Below are positions 46,458 through 55,393 of a DNA stretch of 64,000 bases, piece by piece. The position numbers and the translations under genes were made by a program. The DNA comes from Paludibacteraceae bacterium. Lineage in GTDB: Bacteria > Bacteroidota > Bacteroidia > Bacteroidales > Paludibacteraceae. How positions within the stretch are numbered: the first letter of the stretch is position 1; each line of letters opens with the position of its first letter. The DNA lies in contig JAFZKQ010000107.1 in assembly GCA_017553575.1 (NCBI GenBank), forward strand, positions 1-64,000. Reading direction: 5' to 3'. The notes under the pieces were generated by a model that was given only the letters and a program-made list of their open reading frames with translations, made no database searches and had not been told where the DNA came from.

Positions 46458-47603
46458 TTACTCTTTATCCTCTACAGTTGCAGGCAAACTATTCAGAAGA
46501 GGCTTTATACTTTGATTATAATAACATATCGCCAATAAAGCCAAAACAGAAAAGAAGCCACCTAAAAATCCTCCAATTATAATAAACTTCAACTTTCTTG
46601 CCTTATCGTTTTGTAATGGGTAATGTGGCTCACTGATGATCTGGATCACAGGTGTTTCCTTCATCTGATCAACTTTCATTGTTGCGATACTCTTCATCAA
46701 CTCCACATACGCTGTTGAATATGTCTGTATCTCCATCTGTTTCTTTTGGAGTTCAACACTTACCGATTGTCTAGCCGCATTCATATTCTCATCCGCATAA
46801 TAGGCACGAGAAACAACAGCCTTGTTCCATTCTGCTTTTATAGAATCTGCCTGTCGCTGGAAATTGCTGATATTTTTCTCTGACCTCGACATCTTCGTCT
46901 CCATATAGAATGTAAGGACTTCATCCATATAAGTATCCAAAAACTTCTTACAGAACTCTTCGTTCTTATAAGTATAAGAGCATGTCACAAAAGACATTTT
47001 TTTATCTAAGCGCTCCACCGCCATCTTTTTCGCCATTCCTCCTGCGACTATCATCAATATACTATCTTGTTCTCGTGTAAAAGTTCTTCGATCTTGATAT
47101 AACGGGAATTGTATATCACAAACGGAGACAGGGCCATCTTCATCCTTTTCAACACCCTGCTCGGCCAATTCTTCACAAGCCGACCTCACACTATCACAAA
47201 CGAGATAATATTCTATGAAATTAATCGAATCCGGATGATTAGGAACTTCTCTAAGCAAAGTACGTTCAATCATTGCTTGCGAACGCATCAACTGCACCAA
47301 ATTATCACCAGAAAAAGCGCCGACACTACCCGTTCCCAATAGAGATGCCATAGAGATTCTCATTGGAGACTCCTCACCCTCTATCGTAAAATGATAAGAC
47401 GCTGTATACTCAACAGTTCGAACAAAAGCATAAATCAAACCCAACAAAGCAAAAGAAAAGCCAGAGATAATAACCACCCATTTCTTTTCCCACAAATAAG
47501 ACCAATAATCTTTTAGAAGTTTCATTATTTCCGGCAAAGAGAAAGAAGATTTCTTCTTTTCCTCCCCTAACATACTTCTGAAAATATCATCCATTTCTGA
47601 CAT
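46458..47603 (-). CDS. Wzz-like polysaccharide chain-length / co-polymerase protein
   Basis: Two membrane helices frame a periplasmic helical region: WVVIISGFSFALLGLIYAFV near residue 45 and a second pair of hydrophobic runs (FIIIGGFLGGFFSVLALLAICY) near residue 345. The latter is preceded by the Pro-rich EPHYPLQNDKARK typical of Wzz proteins. These proteins set the length of exported polysaccharide and touch the outer-membrane channel. I use ATG 47603 (MSEMDDIF), because a longer frame overlaps the upstream gene. It is 11 bases after the export-channel gene. No glycosyltransferases lie nearby, so the polymer locus is elsewhere. Confidence 0.85.
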   Translation of the reverse strand: MSEMDDIFRSMLGEEKKKSSFSLPEIMKLLKDYWSYLWEKKWVVIISGFSFALLGLIYAFVRTVEYTASYHFTIEGEESPMRISMASLLGTGSVGAFSGDNLVQLMRSQAMIERTLLREVPNHPDSINFIEYYLVCDSVRSACEELAEQGVEKDEDGPVSVCDIQFPLYQDRRTFTREQDSILMIVAGGMAKKMAVERLDKKMSFVTCSYTYKNEEFCKKFLDTYMDEVLTFYMETKMSRSEKNISNFQRQADSIKAEWNKAVVSRAYYADENMNAARQSVSVELQKKQMEIQTYSTAYVELMKSIATMKVDQMKETPVIQIISEPHYPLQNDKARKLKFIIIGGFLGGFFSVLALLAICYYNQSIKPLLNSLPATVEDKE

Positions 47604-47614
47604 AACAATCTCTT

Positions 47615-50068
47615 TTATCTTCTCCAAGCAATAATACAATATACAATACCCGTCGTTATGGAAGCCAAACAACTTGCCATAGCAGTAAATATTGCCACAT
47701 TCTCTTTGGCATGAGACTCCTTGTTCTCCTCAAATTCCTCCGGCACATAGAGATGAGATCCCGTTTTCACCTTAGGATAACGCTTAATTCCCAAGAAACT
47801 CTTAGTAGAAGCAATAGATCCATCCGCATACGCTATATAACAGTGCTTCTTAACTGCGGAATTAGTAAATCCTCCAGCCGAACTAATGTAACGTTTAAAC
47901 GACTTCGAATCATAAATTACCATTCCTGGCACATGCACAGCACCTGAAACAGTAACCGTTTGAACAGGTTTCGGAACAAATATGACATCTCCAGCCTGAA
48001 GGAACAAATCTGTCTTTGAACCTGGCTTCTTTTCTATTTCGGACAAATCGATTGACAACATATCCAACCTATCCAAAAGAGAATTTTGATATTTAACTCG
48101 CTCTTCTTCATTTTGCATTCTAGCCAAAGAACGAATCATTTTCAAATCACGCATATACTCAACATGAGAACGCTCGCTCTTCCTCAACAAGAAACCACAT
48201 TGTGTTTGCGCATGAGGGGAGAATCCTCCTGCCCGTTTTATCACATCGGAAATCTTCTCGTCCTTTCTCAAAATGTCATAATAGCCAGGAGAAACGAATT
48301 CACCCACCAAATGGACAGAAGACAAATCTTCGAATCCTGGCAACGTACGAACTGAGATTTGATCTTTAGGATACAACAAGAAATCTGCACCTTCGCTTTG
48401 AAGCGAATCCGCTAAAGAGACCACAAACACTTCCTTTTTAGTAATGTCCTCCTTCAAAGTCTGCGGATCAACAACACGACGAGCGATTTCTATTCTCTCC
48501 TTATCCGCGAGGTCAGAAAAGCCTTTCGCCATGAAGATTAGATCTCTCAATGTCATATTTTCAAAATAAGGGAATTCTCCTGGTGAAATCACCTTTCCTT
48601 TTATTGAGACTTTCTTATCCAACTCGAATTCGCTATTAGCTCCAATAGAAATGATATCCTCCTTCTTCAATTCAATATTGTAAGTACCATTTATCAGATC
48701 CTGTACGTTGAAGGCAATCATCTCAGGTTTCAAGTCATCCTTTAAACGAAGAATCGTAGCATGCTGCATATATGCATCCTCCTTCAAACCATCAGCTTTC
48801 TCAACCAAATCCTTCAATGTCATACCCTCTGTGAGAGCATATGTTCCTGGACGGAAAACACATCCTGAAATCTGAACTCGATTGGCGAATCGATTCAATA
48901 TGGAGCCCACAACAAACTCATCTCCAGACTTTGGCTTAAACGTGGAAAAATGCGACTTGTCCACATCATCGACACTTTTCTCATTTCCAGCATAACGAAC
49001 CACTGATATCCGCTCTGTATAGGCATCATCCGTAAAGCCACCGCAATAGGAGATCAAATCACTCAATGTCTCACCTTCCTTTATTTCGAAGATACCATTA
49101 TGCTTCAATTCTCCTTTTATCGACACTCTATTTTGGTAGGCCGGTATATAGATGACATCCTGATCTTGCAACGTAATATTGTCCTTCAGTACGCCCTTCA
49201 GCAAGAATCCATAAATATCAATATCTGCGATTTCCTTTCCTGAGCGCAACACTTTTATATTACGCATGGAACCCGTCTTAGAGGAGGGACCACCACAAGC
49301 ATACAATGCATTAAACACTGAAGACAAAGAAGAAAGTGTATACGTGCCCGGACGAGCTGCCTCTCCTACCACATAAACACGAATGCTCCTGATTTGACCA
49401 AGTGTTACCGTTACCGACGTACGACCCGAAGCAATCGTACTATAGACGGAAGTCAACTGCTTTTTTATCTTCTTCTCGGCATTTTCTATAGACATACCTG
49501 CCACTTGAACTTGCCCCACATTCGGAATACGGACATAGCCTTCCCTTGTGACGATCAAATTCATCGTTGCCTCCGACAAACCAAAGACATCCACGACCAA
49601 TTCATCGCCAGGCCCCAATTGGTAACTCCGAGGAGTAGGCATATTCGTACTAGGCTCAAAACTCATCTGACTATTCGAAAACAGATAGGAACCAAATACG
49701 GCATTAGCCTCCCGCATCAAATGTATTTCCTCTTTATTCTCCTTTTTCTGAAGAGCAACAGATTCTTTATCAATCATCTCTGCATTCTGAGTATTGGGAA
49801 CAGAGGATTGACTCACTCCCACAGATTGAATCCTCAGTTTCAATTTTTCCAACTCATCCGCAGGCATACCTCGATGAATCGCTATTTGTTCAACCTCAGC
49901 AAACGAATAGCCCGCATTCGTATATTTATTAACAAAAGATTGTATTTGTTCATCCGACAACTCATCCACCTTCACCGTAGCGACATTTCCCATACTAAGG
50001 GACGATGAGGCGCTTATCGAATAAACACACAAAGAGAAAAAGAGTACTGTTACTAACTTCTTTATCAT
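47615..50068 (-). CDS. Wza-like polysaccharide export outer-membrane protein with multiple SLBB domains
   Basis: A signal peptide (cut near SISA) is followed by the Poly_export domain (YQLGPGDELVVDVFGLSE, REGYVRIPNVGQVQVAG near residues 150-200). Then come about six SLBB units, each with the pattern VxGxVxxPGxYxL, as in VVGEAARPGTYTL, ISGCVFRPGTYALTEGMT and LVGEFVSPGYYDI. A hydrophobic run at the C-terminus (FTAMASCLASITTGIVYCI) may be a membrane anchor. The protein forms the outer-membrane exit channel for capsule or exopolysaccharide. At 817 residues it is the long Bacteroidota form. It leads the pair with Wzz. Confidence 0.9.
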   Translation of the reverse strand: MIKKLVTVLFFSLCVYSISASSSLSMGNVATVKVDELSDEQIQSFVNKYTNAGYSFAEVEQIAIHRGMPADELEKLKLRIQSVGVSQSSVPNTQNAEMIDKESVALQKKENKEEIHLMREANAVFGSYLFSNSQMSFEPSTNMPTPRSYQLGPGDELVVDVFGLSEATMNLIVTREGYVRIPNVGQVQVAGMSIENAEKKIKKQLTSVYSTIASGRTSVTVTLGQIRSIRVYVVGEAARPGTYTLSSLSSVFNALYACGGPSSKTGSMRNIKVLRSGKEIADIDIYGFLLKGVLKDNITLQDQDVIYIPAYQNRVSIKGELKHNGIFEIKEGETLSDLISYCGGFTDDAYTERISVVRYAGNEKSVDDVDKSHFSTFKPKSGDEFVVGSILNRFANRVQISGCVFRPGTYALTEGMTLKDLVEKADGLKEDAYMQHATILRLKDDLKPEMIAFNVQDLINGTYNIELKKEDIISIGANSEFELDKKVSIKGKVISPGEFPYFENMTLRDLIFMAKGFSDLADKERIEIARRVVDPQTLKEDITKKEVFVVSLADSLQSEGADFLLYPKDQISVRTLPGFEDLSSVHLVGEFVSPGYYDILRKDEKISDVIKRAGGFSPHAQTQCGFLLRKSERSHVEYMRDLKMIRSLARMQNEEERVKYQNSLLDRLDMLSIDLSEIEKKPGSKTDLFLQAGDVIFVPKPVQTVTVSGAVHVPGMVIYDSKSFKRYISSAGGFTNSAVKKHCYIAYADGSIASTKSFLGIKRYPKVKTGSHLYVPEEFEENKESHAKENVAIFTAMASCLASITTGIVYCIIAWRR

Positions 50069-50221
50069 AATACTATTATTGTTCCACTGAACGGATTATC
50101 CCTTCAAATCAAGCCAGAATTCTCTCCAAAGGCAACCATACAAGCCACCATCCTATCACTCTGAGAATAGGTCCTTTTCGCTAATTCCAAGACAGAATCA
50201 TCAGACATCCGTTCGAAAATG

Positions 50222-50229
50222 CAAATATA
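50222..50229 (-). promoter_or_regulatory. -7 element (TATATTTG) for the export pair
   Basis: This is an exact TAnnTTTG on the minus strand, about 155 bases before the Wza-like ATG. It gives a long leader with no clear structure. Confidence 0.5.
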
Positions 50230-50276
50230 GCATTTTTTTTCATGTAAAACTGTCCATCCAGAGAAAAATCGGAGAC

Positions 50277-50308
50277 GAAAAAAGGCTCCGGGTAAACCCG
50301 AAGCCTTT
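50277..50308 (-). terminator. Terminator of tRNA-Cys
   Basis: On the minus strand AAAGGCT-T-CGGGT pairs with CCCG-G-AGCCTTT, followed by T-rich sequence, directly after the tRNA 3' end. Confidence 0.8.
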
Positions 50309-50309
50309 G

Positions 50310-50381
50310 AGGTTCCTGGCGGGTTCGAACCGCCGTAAACGGTTTTGCAGACCGCTGACTAAGCCACTCATCCAAGGAACC
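50310..50381 (-). tRNA. tRNA-Cys (GCA)
   Basis: A full cloverleaf of 72 nt is visible: acceptor stem GGTTCCT/AGGAACC, anticodon stem-loop CGGTCTGCAAAACCG with anticodon GCA, and T-arm GGCGGTTCGAACCCGCC. The discriminator is U, as cysteinyl-tRNA synthetase requires. CCA is not encoded. It stands alone with its own promoter and terminator. Confidence 0.96.
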
Positions 50382-50400
50382 TTATTTCCTTTTTGCGTTG

Positions 50401-50432
50401 CAAAGTTAAATCGTTTTTTTCATTCAGCAAAA
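50401..50432 (-). promoter_or_regulatory. Promoter of tRNA-Cys
   Basis: TTTTG (about 50428-50432) and TAACTTTG (50401-50408) on the minus strand are 19-20 bases apart, a full Bacteroidota promoter ending 20 bases before the tRNA 5' end. Confidence 0.7.
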
Positions 50433-50468
50433 CAAATCATCCCATTTTTTTCTTTCAACATCAAAAAA

Positions 50469-50503
50469 AATCGGGAGACGTTGATTATCAACGCCTCCCG
50501 ATT
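50469..50503 (-). terminator. Strong terminator after the His-rich secreted protein gene
   Basis: AATCGGGAG-ACGTTGAT pairs with ATCAACG-CTCCCGATT (one G-T pair), followed on the minus strand by eight Ts. It lies 16 bases past the stop codon. Confidence 0.9.
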
Positions 50504-50518
50504 TTCTGTTTCCTAACA

Positions 50519-51187
50519 TCAGAAAGAGAGATGTACGGAAACATGAGGTTTAGCTGGGACTACCACTGGAGCGGGAGGAACCGGAGCCTCGTAAACTGGT
50601 ACTGCAGGAGCCTCCACCAATGCATAACCACCCGGTACTTCGCAGAACCATGTGCCATCACCTTCCCAATATACTGCGCTTCCAACTATCACCTGACGGC
50701 AAGGGAAAGGCAAAACAGGGAAACAAGAGTTGTATGGAATAGTAACAAGCCCATAGCCATAGCCTGGATAATAACGATAGAACAAACCATTGTGATGATA
50801 GTATCGACAATTATCCACATAGAACGAAACCGCTCTCCTATCTATATGAGGAACATAATGCGGACGACCATGATGATGATGAGCAGGGACCGGACGTACT
50901 GGCGCATAATGATGAGCCGGACGATGCTGAGCTGGATGTGGACGATGATCTCCTCTAAGAGCTCCTGCCGAAGGTCTCGTTGATTGTGCAGGAACACAAT
51001 GACCTGGCGCTGCGCCTCTTGTCGATGGAGCTTCATGTCTTGCTGGTGCGGCATGAGATTGCCGTTGTGGTGCGGCTACGGAAGTACGGTTACGTGAATG
51101 ATCACCTCCACTTCTCTGAGAGAAGGAAGGAACTGTTGCCATCACAAAGACCAATATAATGGTCGCTATTTTATTCAATGCTTTCAT
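50519..51187 (-). CDS. His/Pro-rich secreted protein, DUF6515-like
   Basis: A signal peptide (cut near PSFSQ, residue 24) is followed by a low-complexity stretch rich in Ala, Pro, Arg and His (about residues 26-115, with HHHHGRPHYVPH). A short folded domain follows: YYHHNGLFYRYYPGYGYGLV, then VYWEGDGTWFCEVPGGYALV. The YYHxNGxFYR element matches what I recall of DUF6515, small periplasmic or surface proteins of unknown function. A Pro/Val tail (PAPVVVPAKPHVSV) ends the protein. Metal binding by the His clusters is possible but unproven. The gene stands alone. Confidence 0.6.
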   Translation of the reverse strand: MKALNKIATIILVFVMATVPSFSQRSGGDHSRNRTSVAAPQRQSHAAPARHEAPSTRGAAPGHCVPAQSTRPSAGALRGDHRPHPAQHRPAHHYAPVRPVPAHHHHGRPHYVPHIDRRAVSFYVDNCRYYHHNGLFYRYYPGYGYGLVTIPYNSCFPVLPFPCRQVIVGSAVYWEGDGTWFCEVPGGYALVEAPAVPVYEAPVPPAPVVVPAKPHVSVHLSF

Positions 51188-51523
51188 ATCTATTCAATTT
51201 AAAAGTTAATCAATAACACCTTTTGGGTGCTCTCGTTTGTTATTAAGACAATAGAGCCATGTAAAGGTTTACAATCCGATTTGTTAAAAAGTTCAAAAAG
51301 AAGTGGCAAAGCCTCCCTCAATAGATAGTAAAAATTTCATTATGAGCAACATATAACAAATAAAAGATTTATTCTTCACAATTCACAAACGCGTTTCTCA
51401 AATTGATTTCAAAGTTTTTTGAGTTTATGGTAGTATTTTCCTTAACCTTCTTATTAAACGATGAAATAAAAGAACACCCTTAAGTTTTTTTTCAAAACGA
51501 ACCACTTTATGAAAACTAAACTG
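51188..51523. other. Intergenic stretch between divergent secreted-protein genes
   Basis: This holds no gene that I can support. Near its left end an inverted repeat (AATAACA at about 51212 and TGTTATT at about 51239) would form a hairpin in the leader of the His-rich protein gene. Confidence 0.4.
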
Positions 51524-51531
51524 TATATTTG
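51524..51531 (+). promoter_or_regulatory. -7 element (TATATTTG) for the CotH gene, with a leader of about 140 nt
   Basis: This is an exact TAnnTTTG, 144 bases before the ATG. The leader holds an imperfect inverted repeat (AAGGAGGGG near 51552 and CCACTCCTT near 51601), which could fold over the intervening 40 bases. Confidence 0.5.
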
Positions 51532-51674
51532 CCAAGCAGATAGATGCGAAGAAGGAGGGGTTAGTCATGTGACTTCAAAGATGAATCGAGATCTATTTGA
51601 CCACTCCTTAGTTGTTATCAACCTGCAAAGAGTATTAGAAACTCACTAAAGTATAAATGTAAATTGTTTTTGTT

Positions 51675-54600
51675 ATGGGAAAAAGTCATTTAGCACTTAT
51701 GGCATTCGCCTGCATAGGGCAAGTCTGCCATGCTTCAGTCCTTATCAACGAACTAATGCCTCGGAACGTTTCGTACCTCATCAACGAAGAATTCAATTAC
51801 AGCGGATGGGTAGAACTTTACAACAACGGTGCGGAGAATTTCGACCTCTCTCAATGCGTCTTCTCCGACGGCAAACACACCTGGGAAAGCGAAACAACCG
51901 ACATCTTAGCTCCTGGAGGATACACCCTATTCTATTTCGACGAACTCAACTCATACAACCACGCCAACTTCAAATTGGACGCAGATGGAGGAACATTAAC
52001 TCTTTCTACGAAAAATGGCATTGAGTTAGACAAAATAACGTATGGTTCAACCTTCAGGAACCTCTCTTTTGGCCGATCAACAGACGGAGGCCTCACGACG
52101 GGAACGTTAAACATTCCAACACCAGGGAAATCCAACAATACGAGTGCACTCATAGAAGGGCAAACGGAATCTCCCATCTTCGATATAAAGCCTGGATTCT
52201 ACAAAGGGATACAGAAAGTCTCGCTCTCCACGCCAGCAACCAATGCAAAAATATACTACACAACGGACGGTTCGGAGCCTAATGCCAAGAGTTCCAACCT
52301 CTACTCTCAACCTATCGAAATTTCAGAGACGACTCCCATCAGAGCCATCGCTGTGGAAGAGGGGAAAGTAATAAGTGAGATTGCCACAGGCACCTACTTC
52401 ATCGATAATCGAGAAATCTCACTTCCTGTCATTTCCATTGTCACCGAGGACAGATTCTTCTATGACGACTCCATCGGAATGTTAGTCGTTGGTGTAAACG
52501 GTGCGGAAGTTCCTAACTACTGTTCATTCGCAGAAGATGAAGCCAACTTCATGACCGACTGGGAACGACCTTGCAATATCGAATACTTCGACAGAAGCAA
52601 CAAGCAAGAGTTGCTCAACATGGAAGTCAAGGCAAGTAATTTCGGTGCTTGCTCAAGGACCAAATACACCAAATCCCTCAAAATAAAGGCCCACAAAGCC
52701 TACGGAGGGAAAAAGATGGATTGCGCCCTATTCCGTGAAAAGCCCAACTTGCAATGGAAAAGCGTCGTGCTCCGAAATTCAGGAAACGATTTTGGCCGTT
52801 CTTACCTAAGAGACGGTTTCATGCAATCTCTATTGATTGGGCAGGTTGACATCGACCACCAAGCCTATGAGCCCTCTATCGTTTACATAAACGGTAAATA
52901 CTACGGCCTACTCAACATCAGGGAAAGGACCAACAAGGATTTCATCTACTCCAATTACGGACTAGACGAAGAAGACATCTACATTGAAGAGGTCTCGTCT
53001 TCGCTCAACCCAAGTACAGAAGGCTATAAGGAAGTCATCGAGCTTCTTTCCGAAGATATTAATTCAGAGGGCATGTACGAGAAAATCGGTCAAATAATCG
53101 ATACCGAAGAATTCCTCAACTACTTCATGGCTCAAATCTATTATGCGAACACAGATTGGGCCGGAGGCAACCTGAAAGCATGGAAACGCAAAGAGAACGG
53201 AAAATGGAGATGGATCCTTTACGATACAGACTTCGGTTTCTCCTGCTACGGCAACAACTTCTCTTCCAACACGTTCCCTAATGCAGAAAAGAACGTGACA
53301 TTCAAGGGCCTGATCCAAAACGAGGCGATGAAAGAAAAATTCATCTCCAAATTCGTGGTAAATTTAGGCACGACCTTCGAACCGGCAAGAGTTAAACACA
53401 TTCTCGACAGTCTCTCCTCCTATATCAAAGAGGAAGCCCTCATCTATCAAGAGTACTTATCTGACGTCAAAAAATTGGAGGCGGATTGGGTGAAAGACAT
53501 CGCTAGCATGCAAAACTTTGCGGATCAACGTCCTAACTATCTTTACAAACAGATTAGCACCTACTTCAAATTAGGAGACACGACCGGCATACGCATCTTT
53601 TCAGAGTTGCCATCCACTCGCTTCCTCTTTAACAACGAAATGGTCCAAACGTCCGACTTGAAAACCAAATTTTTCTTGGGCAGCGACATGAAAATCAAGG
53701 CCATTGCACCAGACGGATATAAGTTTGACCACTGGGAAATCACGAAAGAGAGCAAACTCATCAACGGAAACGACGTATGGTCCTACTACGACAAAGGCAA
53801 TCTTCCTGCCACCGATTGGATGAGCCCTGCTTACAGCGACGCATCTTGGAAATCAGCAGAGGGTCCATTGGGTCTGAATGTTTCCTCGCTCGTAAAGACC
53901 ACCATTAATGCGAAAGACGAAGACGGAAACAATCTGACGACGGCCTATTTCCGAAAGAAAATCGTTCTTGACGAGACCTTCTCAAACACCCCACTAGAGG
54001 CAGTCATCAATTACAACAACGGAGCCATCGTCTACGTCAACGGACAAGAAGTATTCCGTATCGGCATGCCTGACGGTCCGGTAGATTACGACACGAAAGC
54101 CACCGCCTATATCTCAAAATATAAGACAGAATCTTTCAAAATAGCTCCAGAATTCTTTCAACAAGGAGAAAACTTGATTGCTGTCGAACTTCACGGAAAC
54201 TCAAATACCAATACCACATTGGCATTTAGCATGATGCTTTCCGACCCATTGGCAAAAATAGAACCAGTCATTTCTAAAGAGGTCACCCTCACAGACAGAT
54301 TCACAGCCAAGACCACTTACAAAGCCGTCTTCGCAGAAGATACCGATTGGGACCCAAGCACGACGAAACTCTTCTTGAACGAAATCTGCGCCACCAACAA
54401 ACAATATGTTGACGAGCAGTTCCAAGACGAGGATTGGATAGAGATTTACAACGATGGCACCTCGCCTGTAAATATAGGAGGTCTATTCATCTCCGACGAG
54501 AGGAAAGACCTACAAAAATTCCGTATTGCCGACAGTGTACCAGAATTAACCACGATTCCAGCCAAAGGCTACCTTGTTCTTTGGGCTGACGGCGAACCAG

Positions 54601-55082
54601 AACAAGGCGTACTACACACCAACTTTGAATTGCCAATCACGAAAACCCAAACCATTTCGCTATCCAAGATGGTTAACGGTGAATTATATCTGATTGACTC
54701 CATCCGTTACGAGCCACACTCAAAAGGCGAGACCTTTGCCCGATTCTCCTACGATTTCGATGGGCGATGGGATGTCACCTCCCTACCGACATTCAAAGCA
54801 GAGAACAAGTATGCCCTTCGTTTGGATGTGGAAGATGTCATCACCGACGGCATAAACATTGCAGTCTATCCGAATCCAACATCCGAGATTCTCTGGTTCA
54901 GTCTGCCATGGGAAACGAGCGCCGATGTTATAATCAGCGACGGCATCAGGAACCTGATTCAGACAACCATCACCGACAAGGGAGGCATCGAAGTTGACCA
55001 ACTTCCTACTGGTTTCTATTTCGCTATCGTAAGAAATACGGAAACCAAGGAAATGCAGGTTGTGAAGTTTATAAAAGAGTAA
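51675..55082 (+). CDS. CotH-family protein with two lamin-tail domains and a T9SS sorting signal
   Basis: This 1135-residue secreted protein reads as signal peptide; lamin-tail domain (VLINELMPRNVSYLINEE, WVELYNNG); chitobiase-C-like domain (KIYYTTDGSEPNAKSSNLYS, about 190-245); CotH domain (about 250-640, with YANTDWAGGNLKAWKR and RWILYDTDFGFSCYG); a second lamin-tail domain (about 895-1045, LFLNEICATNKQYVDE); and a C-terminal Por secretion domain (NIAVYPNPTSEILWFSLPW). CotH is a kinase fold; spore-coat CotH phosphorylates proteins. Export is by T9SS, whose regulators are in this window. In other bacteria CotH genes often accompany VTC and DUF4956 genes, which here sit 44 kb away. Confidence 0.9.
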   Translation: MGKSHLALMAFACIGQVCHASVLINELMPRNVSYLINEEFNYSGWVELYNNGAENFDLSQCVFSDGKHTWESETTDILAPGGYTLFYFDELNSYNHANFKLDADGGTLTLSTKNGIELDKITYGSTFRNLSFGRSTDGGLTTGTLNIPTPGKSNNTSALIEGQTESPIFDIKPGFYKGIQKVSLSTPATNAKIYYTTDGSEPNAKSSNLYSQPIEISETTPIRAIAVEEGKVISEIATGTYFIDNREISLPVISIVTEDRFFYDDSIGMLVVGVNGAEVPNYCSFAEDEANFMTDWERPCNIEYFDRSNKQELLNMEVKASNFGACSRTKYTKSLKIKAHKAYGGKKMDCALFREKPNLQWKSVVLRNSGNDFGRSYLRDGFMQSLLIGQVDIDHQAYEPSIVYINGKYYGLLNIRERTNKDFIYSNYGLDEEDIYIEEVSSSLNPSTEGYKEVIELLSEDINSEGMYEKIGQIIDTEEFLNYFMAQIYYANTDWAGGNLKAWKRKENGKWRWILYDTDFGFSCYGNNFSSNTFPNAEKNVTFKGLIQNEAMKEKFISKFVVNLGTTFEPARVKHILDSLSSYIKEEALIYQEYLSDVKKLEADWVKDIASMQNFADQRPNYLYKQISTYFKLGDTTGIRIFSELPSTRFLFNNEMVQTSDLKTKFFLGSDMKIKAIAPDGYKFDHWEITKESKLINGNDVWSYYDKGNLPATDWMSPAYSDASWKSAEGPLGLNVSSLVKTTINAKDEDGNNLTTAYFRKKIVLDETFSNTPLEAVINYNNGAIVYVNGQEVFRIGMPDGPVDYDTKATAYISKYKTESFKIAPEFFQQGENLIAVELHGNSNTNTTLAFSMMLSDPLAKIEPVISKEVTLTDRFTAKTTYKAVFAEDTDWDPSTTKLFLNEICATNKQYVDEQFQDEDWIEIYNDGTSPVNIGGLFISDERKDLQKFRIADSVPELTTIPAKGYLVLWADGEPEQGVLHTNFELPITKTQTISLSKMVNGELYLIDSIRYEPHSKGETFARFSYDFDGRWDVTSLPTFKAENKYALRLDVEDVITDGINIAVYPNPTSEILWFSLPWETSADVIISDGIRNLIQTTITDKGGIEVDQLPTGFYFAIVRNTETKEMQVVKFIKE

Positions 55083-55096
55083 GTTTTTATATAAAG

Positions 55097-55128
55097 AAAG
55101 GGGAAGGCTGAAAATGTCTTCCCCTTTT
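55097..55128 (+). terminator. Terminator after the CotH gene
   Basis: AAAGGGGAAG pairs with CTTCCCCTTTT around an 11-base loop, 14 bases past the stop codon. The T-run overlaps the stem. Confidence 0.75.
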
Positions 55129-55154
55129 AACATCATAGATTCAAAGAAGTCTCT

Positions 55155-55199
55155 CCAACGGCTACGAATCTGTCGTGCATTTAGAACTGGGGAGGCAAG
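55155..55199 (+). repeat. 45-bp direct repeat, left copy, before the LRR gene
   Basis: The 22 bases CCAACGGCTACGAATCTGTC-GT, a 10-base variable spacer and CTGGGGAGGCAAG are repeated with the same spacing at 56859-56903. The two copies bracket the BspA-like gene. Confidence 0.8.
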
Positions 55200-55359
55200 C
55201 TAGGAGAAGAGCCCTTATGTGCGAATATTCAGGATGTCCCCTTCTCTATCTGTTTATTCTTCATTTTCGTTTGTAAAAAAGAAAGATACGGGATTAGATT
55301 CTGAAAGTGCGTTTGGCAGATTCATATAAATTTTCAGTCCATTGTTCCATTTTATTTCC

Positions 55360-55367
55360 TACTTTTG
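55360..55367 (+). promoter_or_regulatory. -7 element (TACTTTTG) for the LRR gene
   Basis: This is an exact TAnnTTTG, 27 bases before the ATG at 55394. An upstream TTG lies at 55343 but the spacing is short. Confidence 0.5.
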
Positions 55368-55393
55368 AGACAAGTTAAACTAAATTGGTCACC

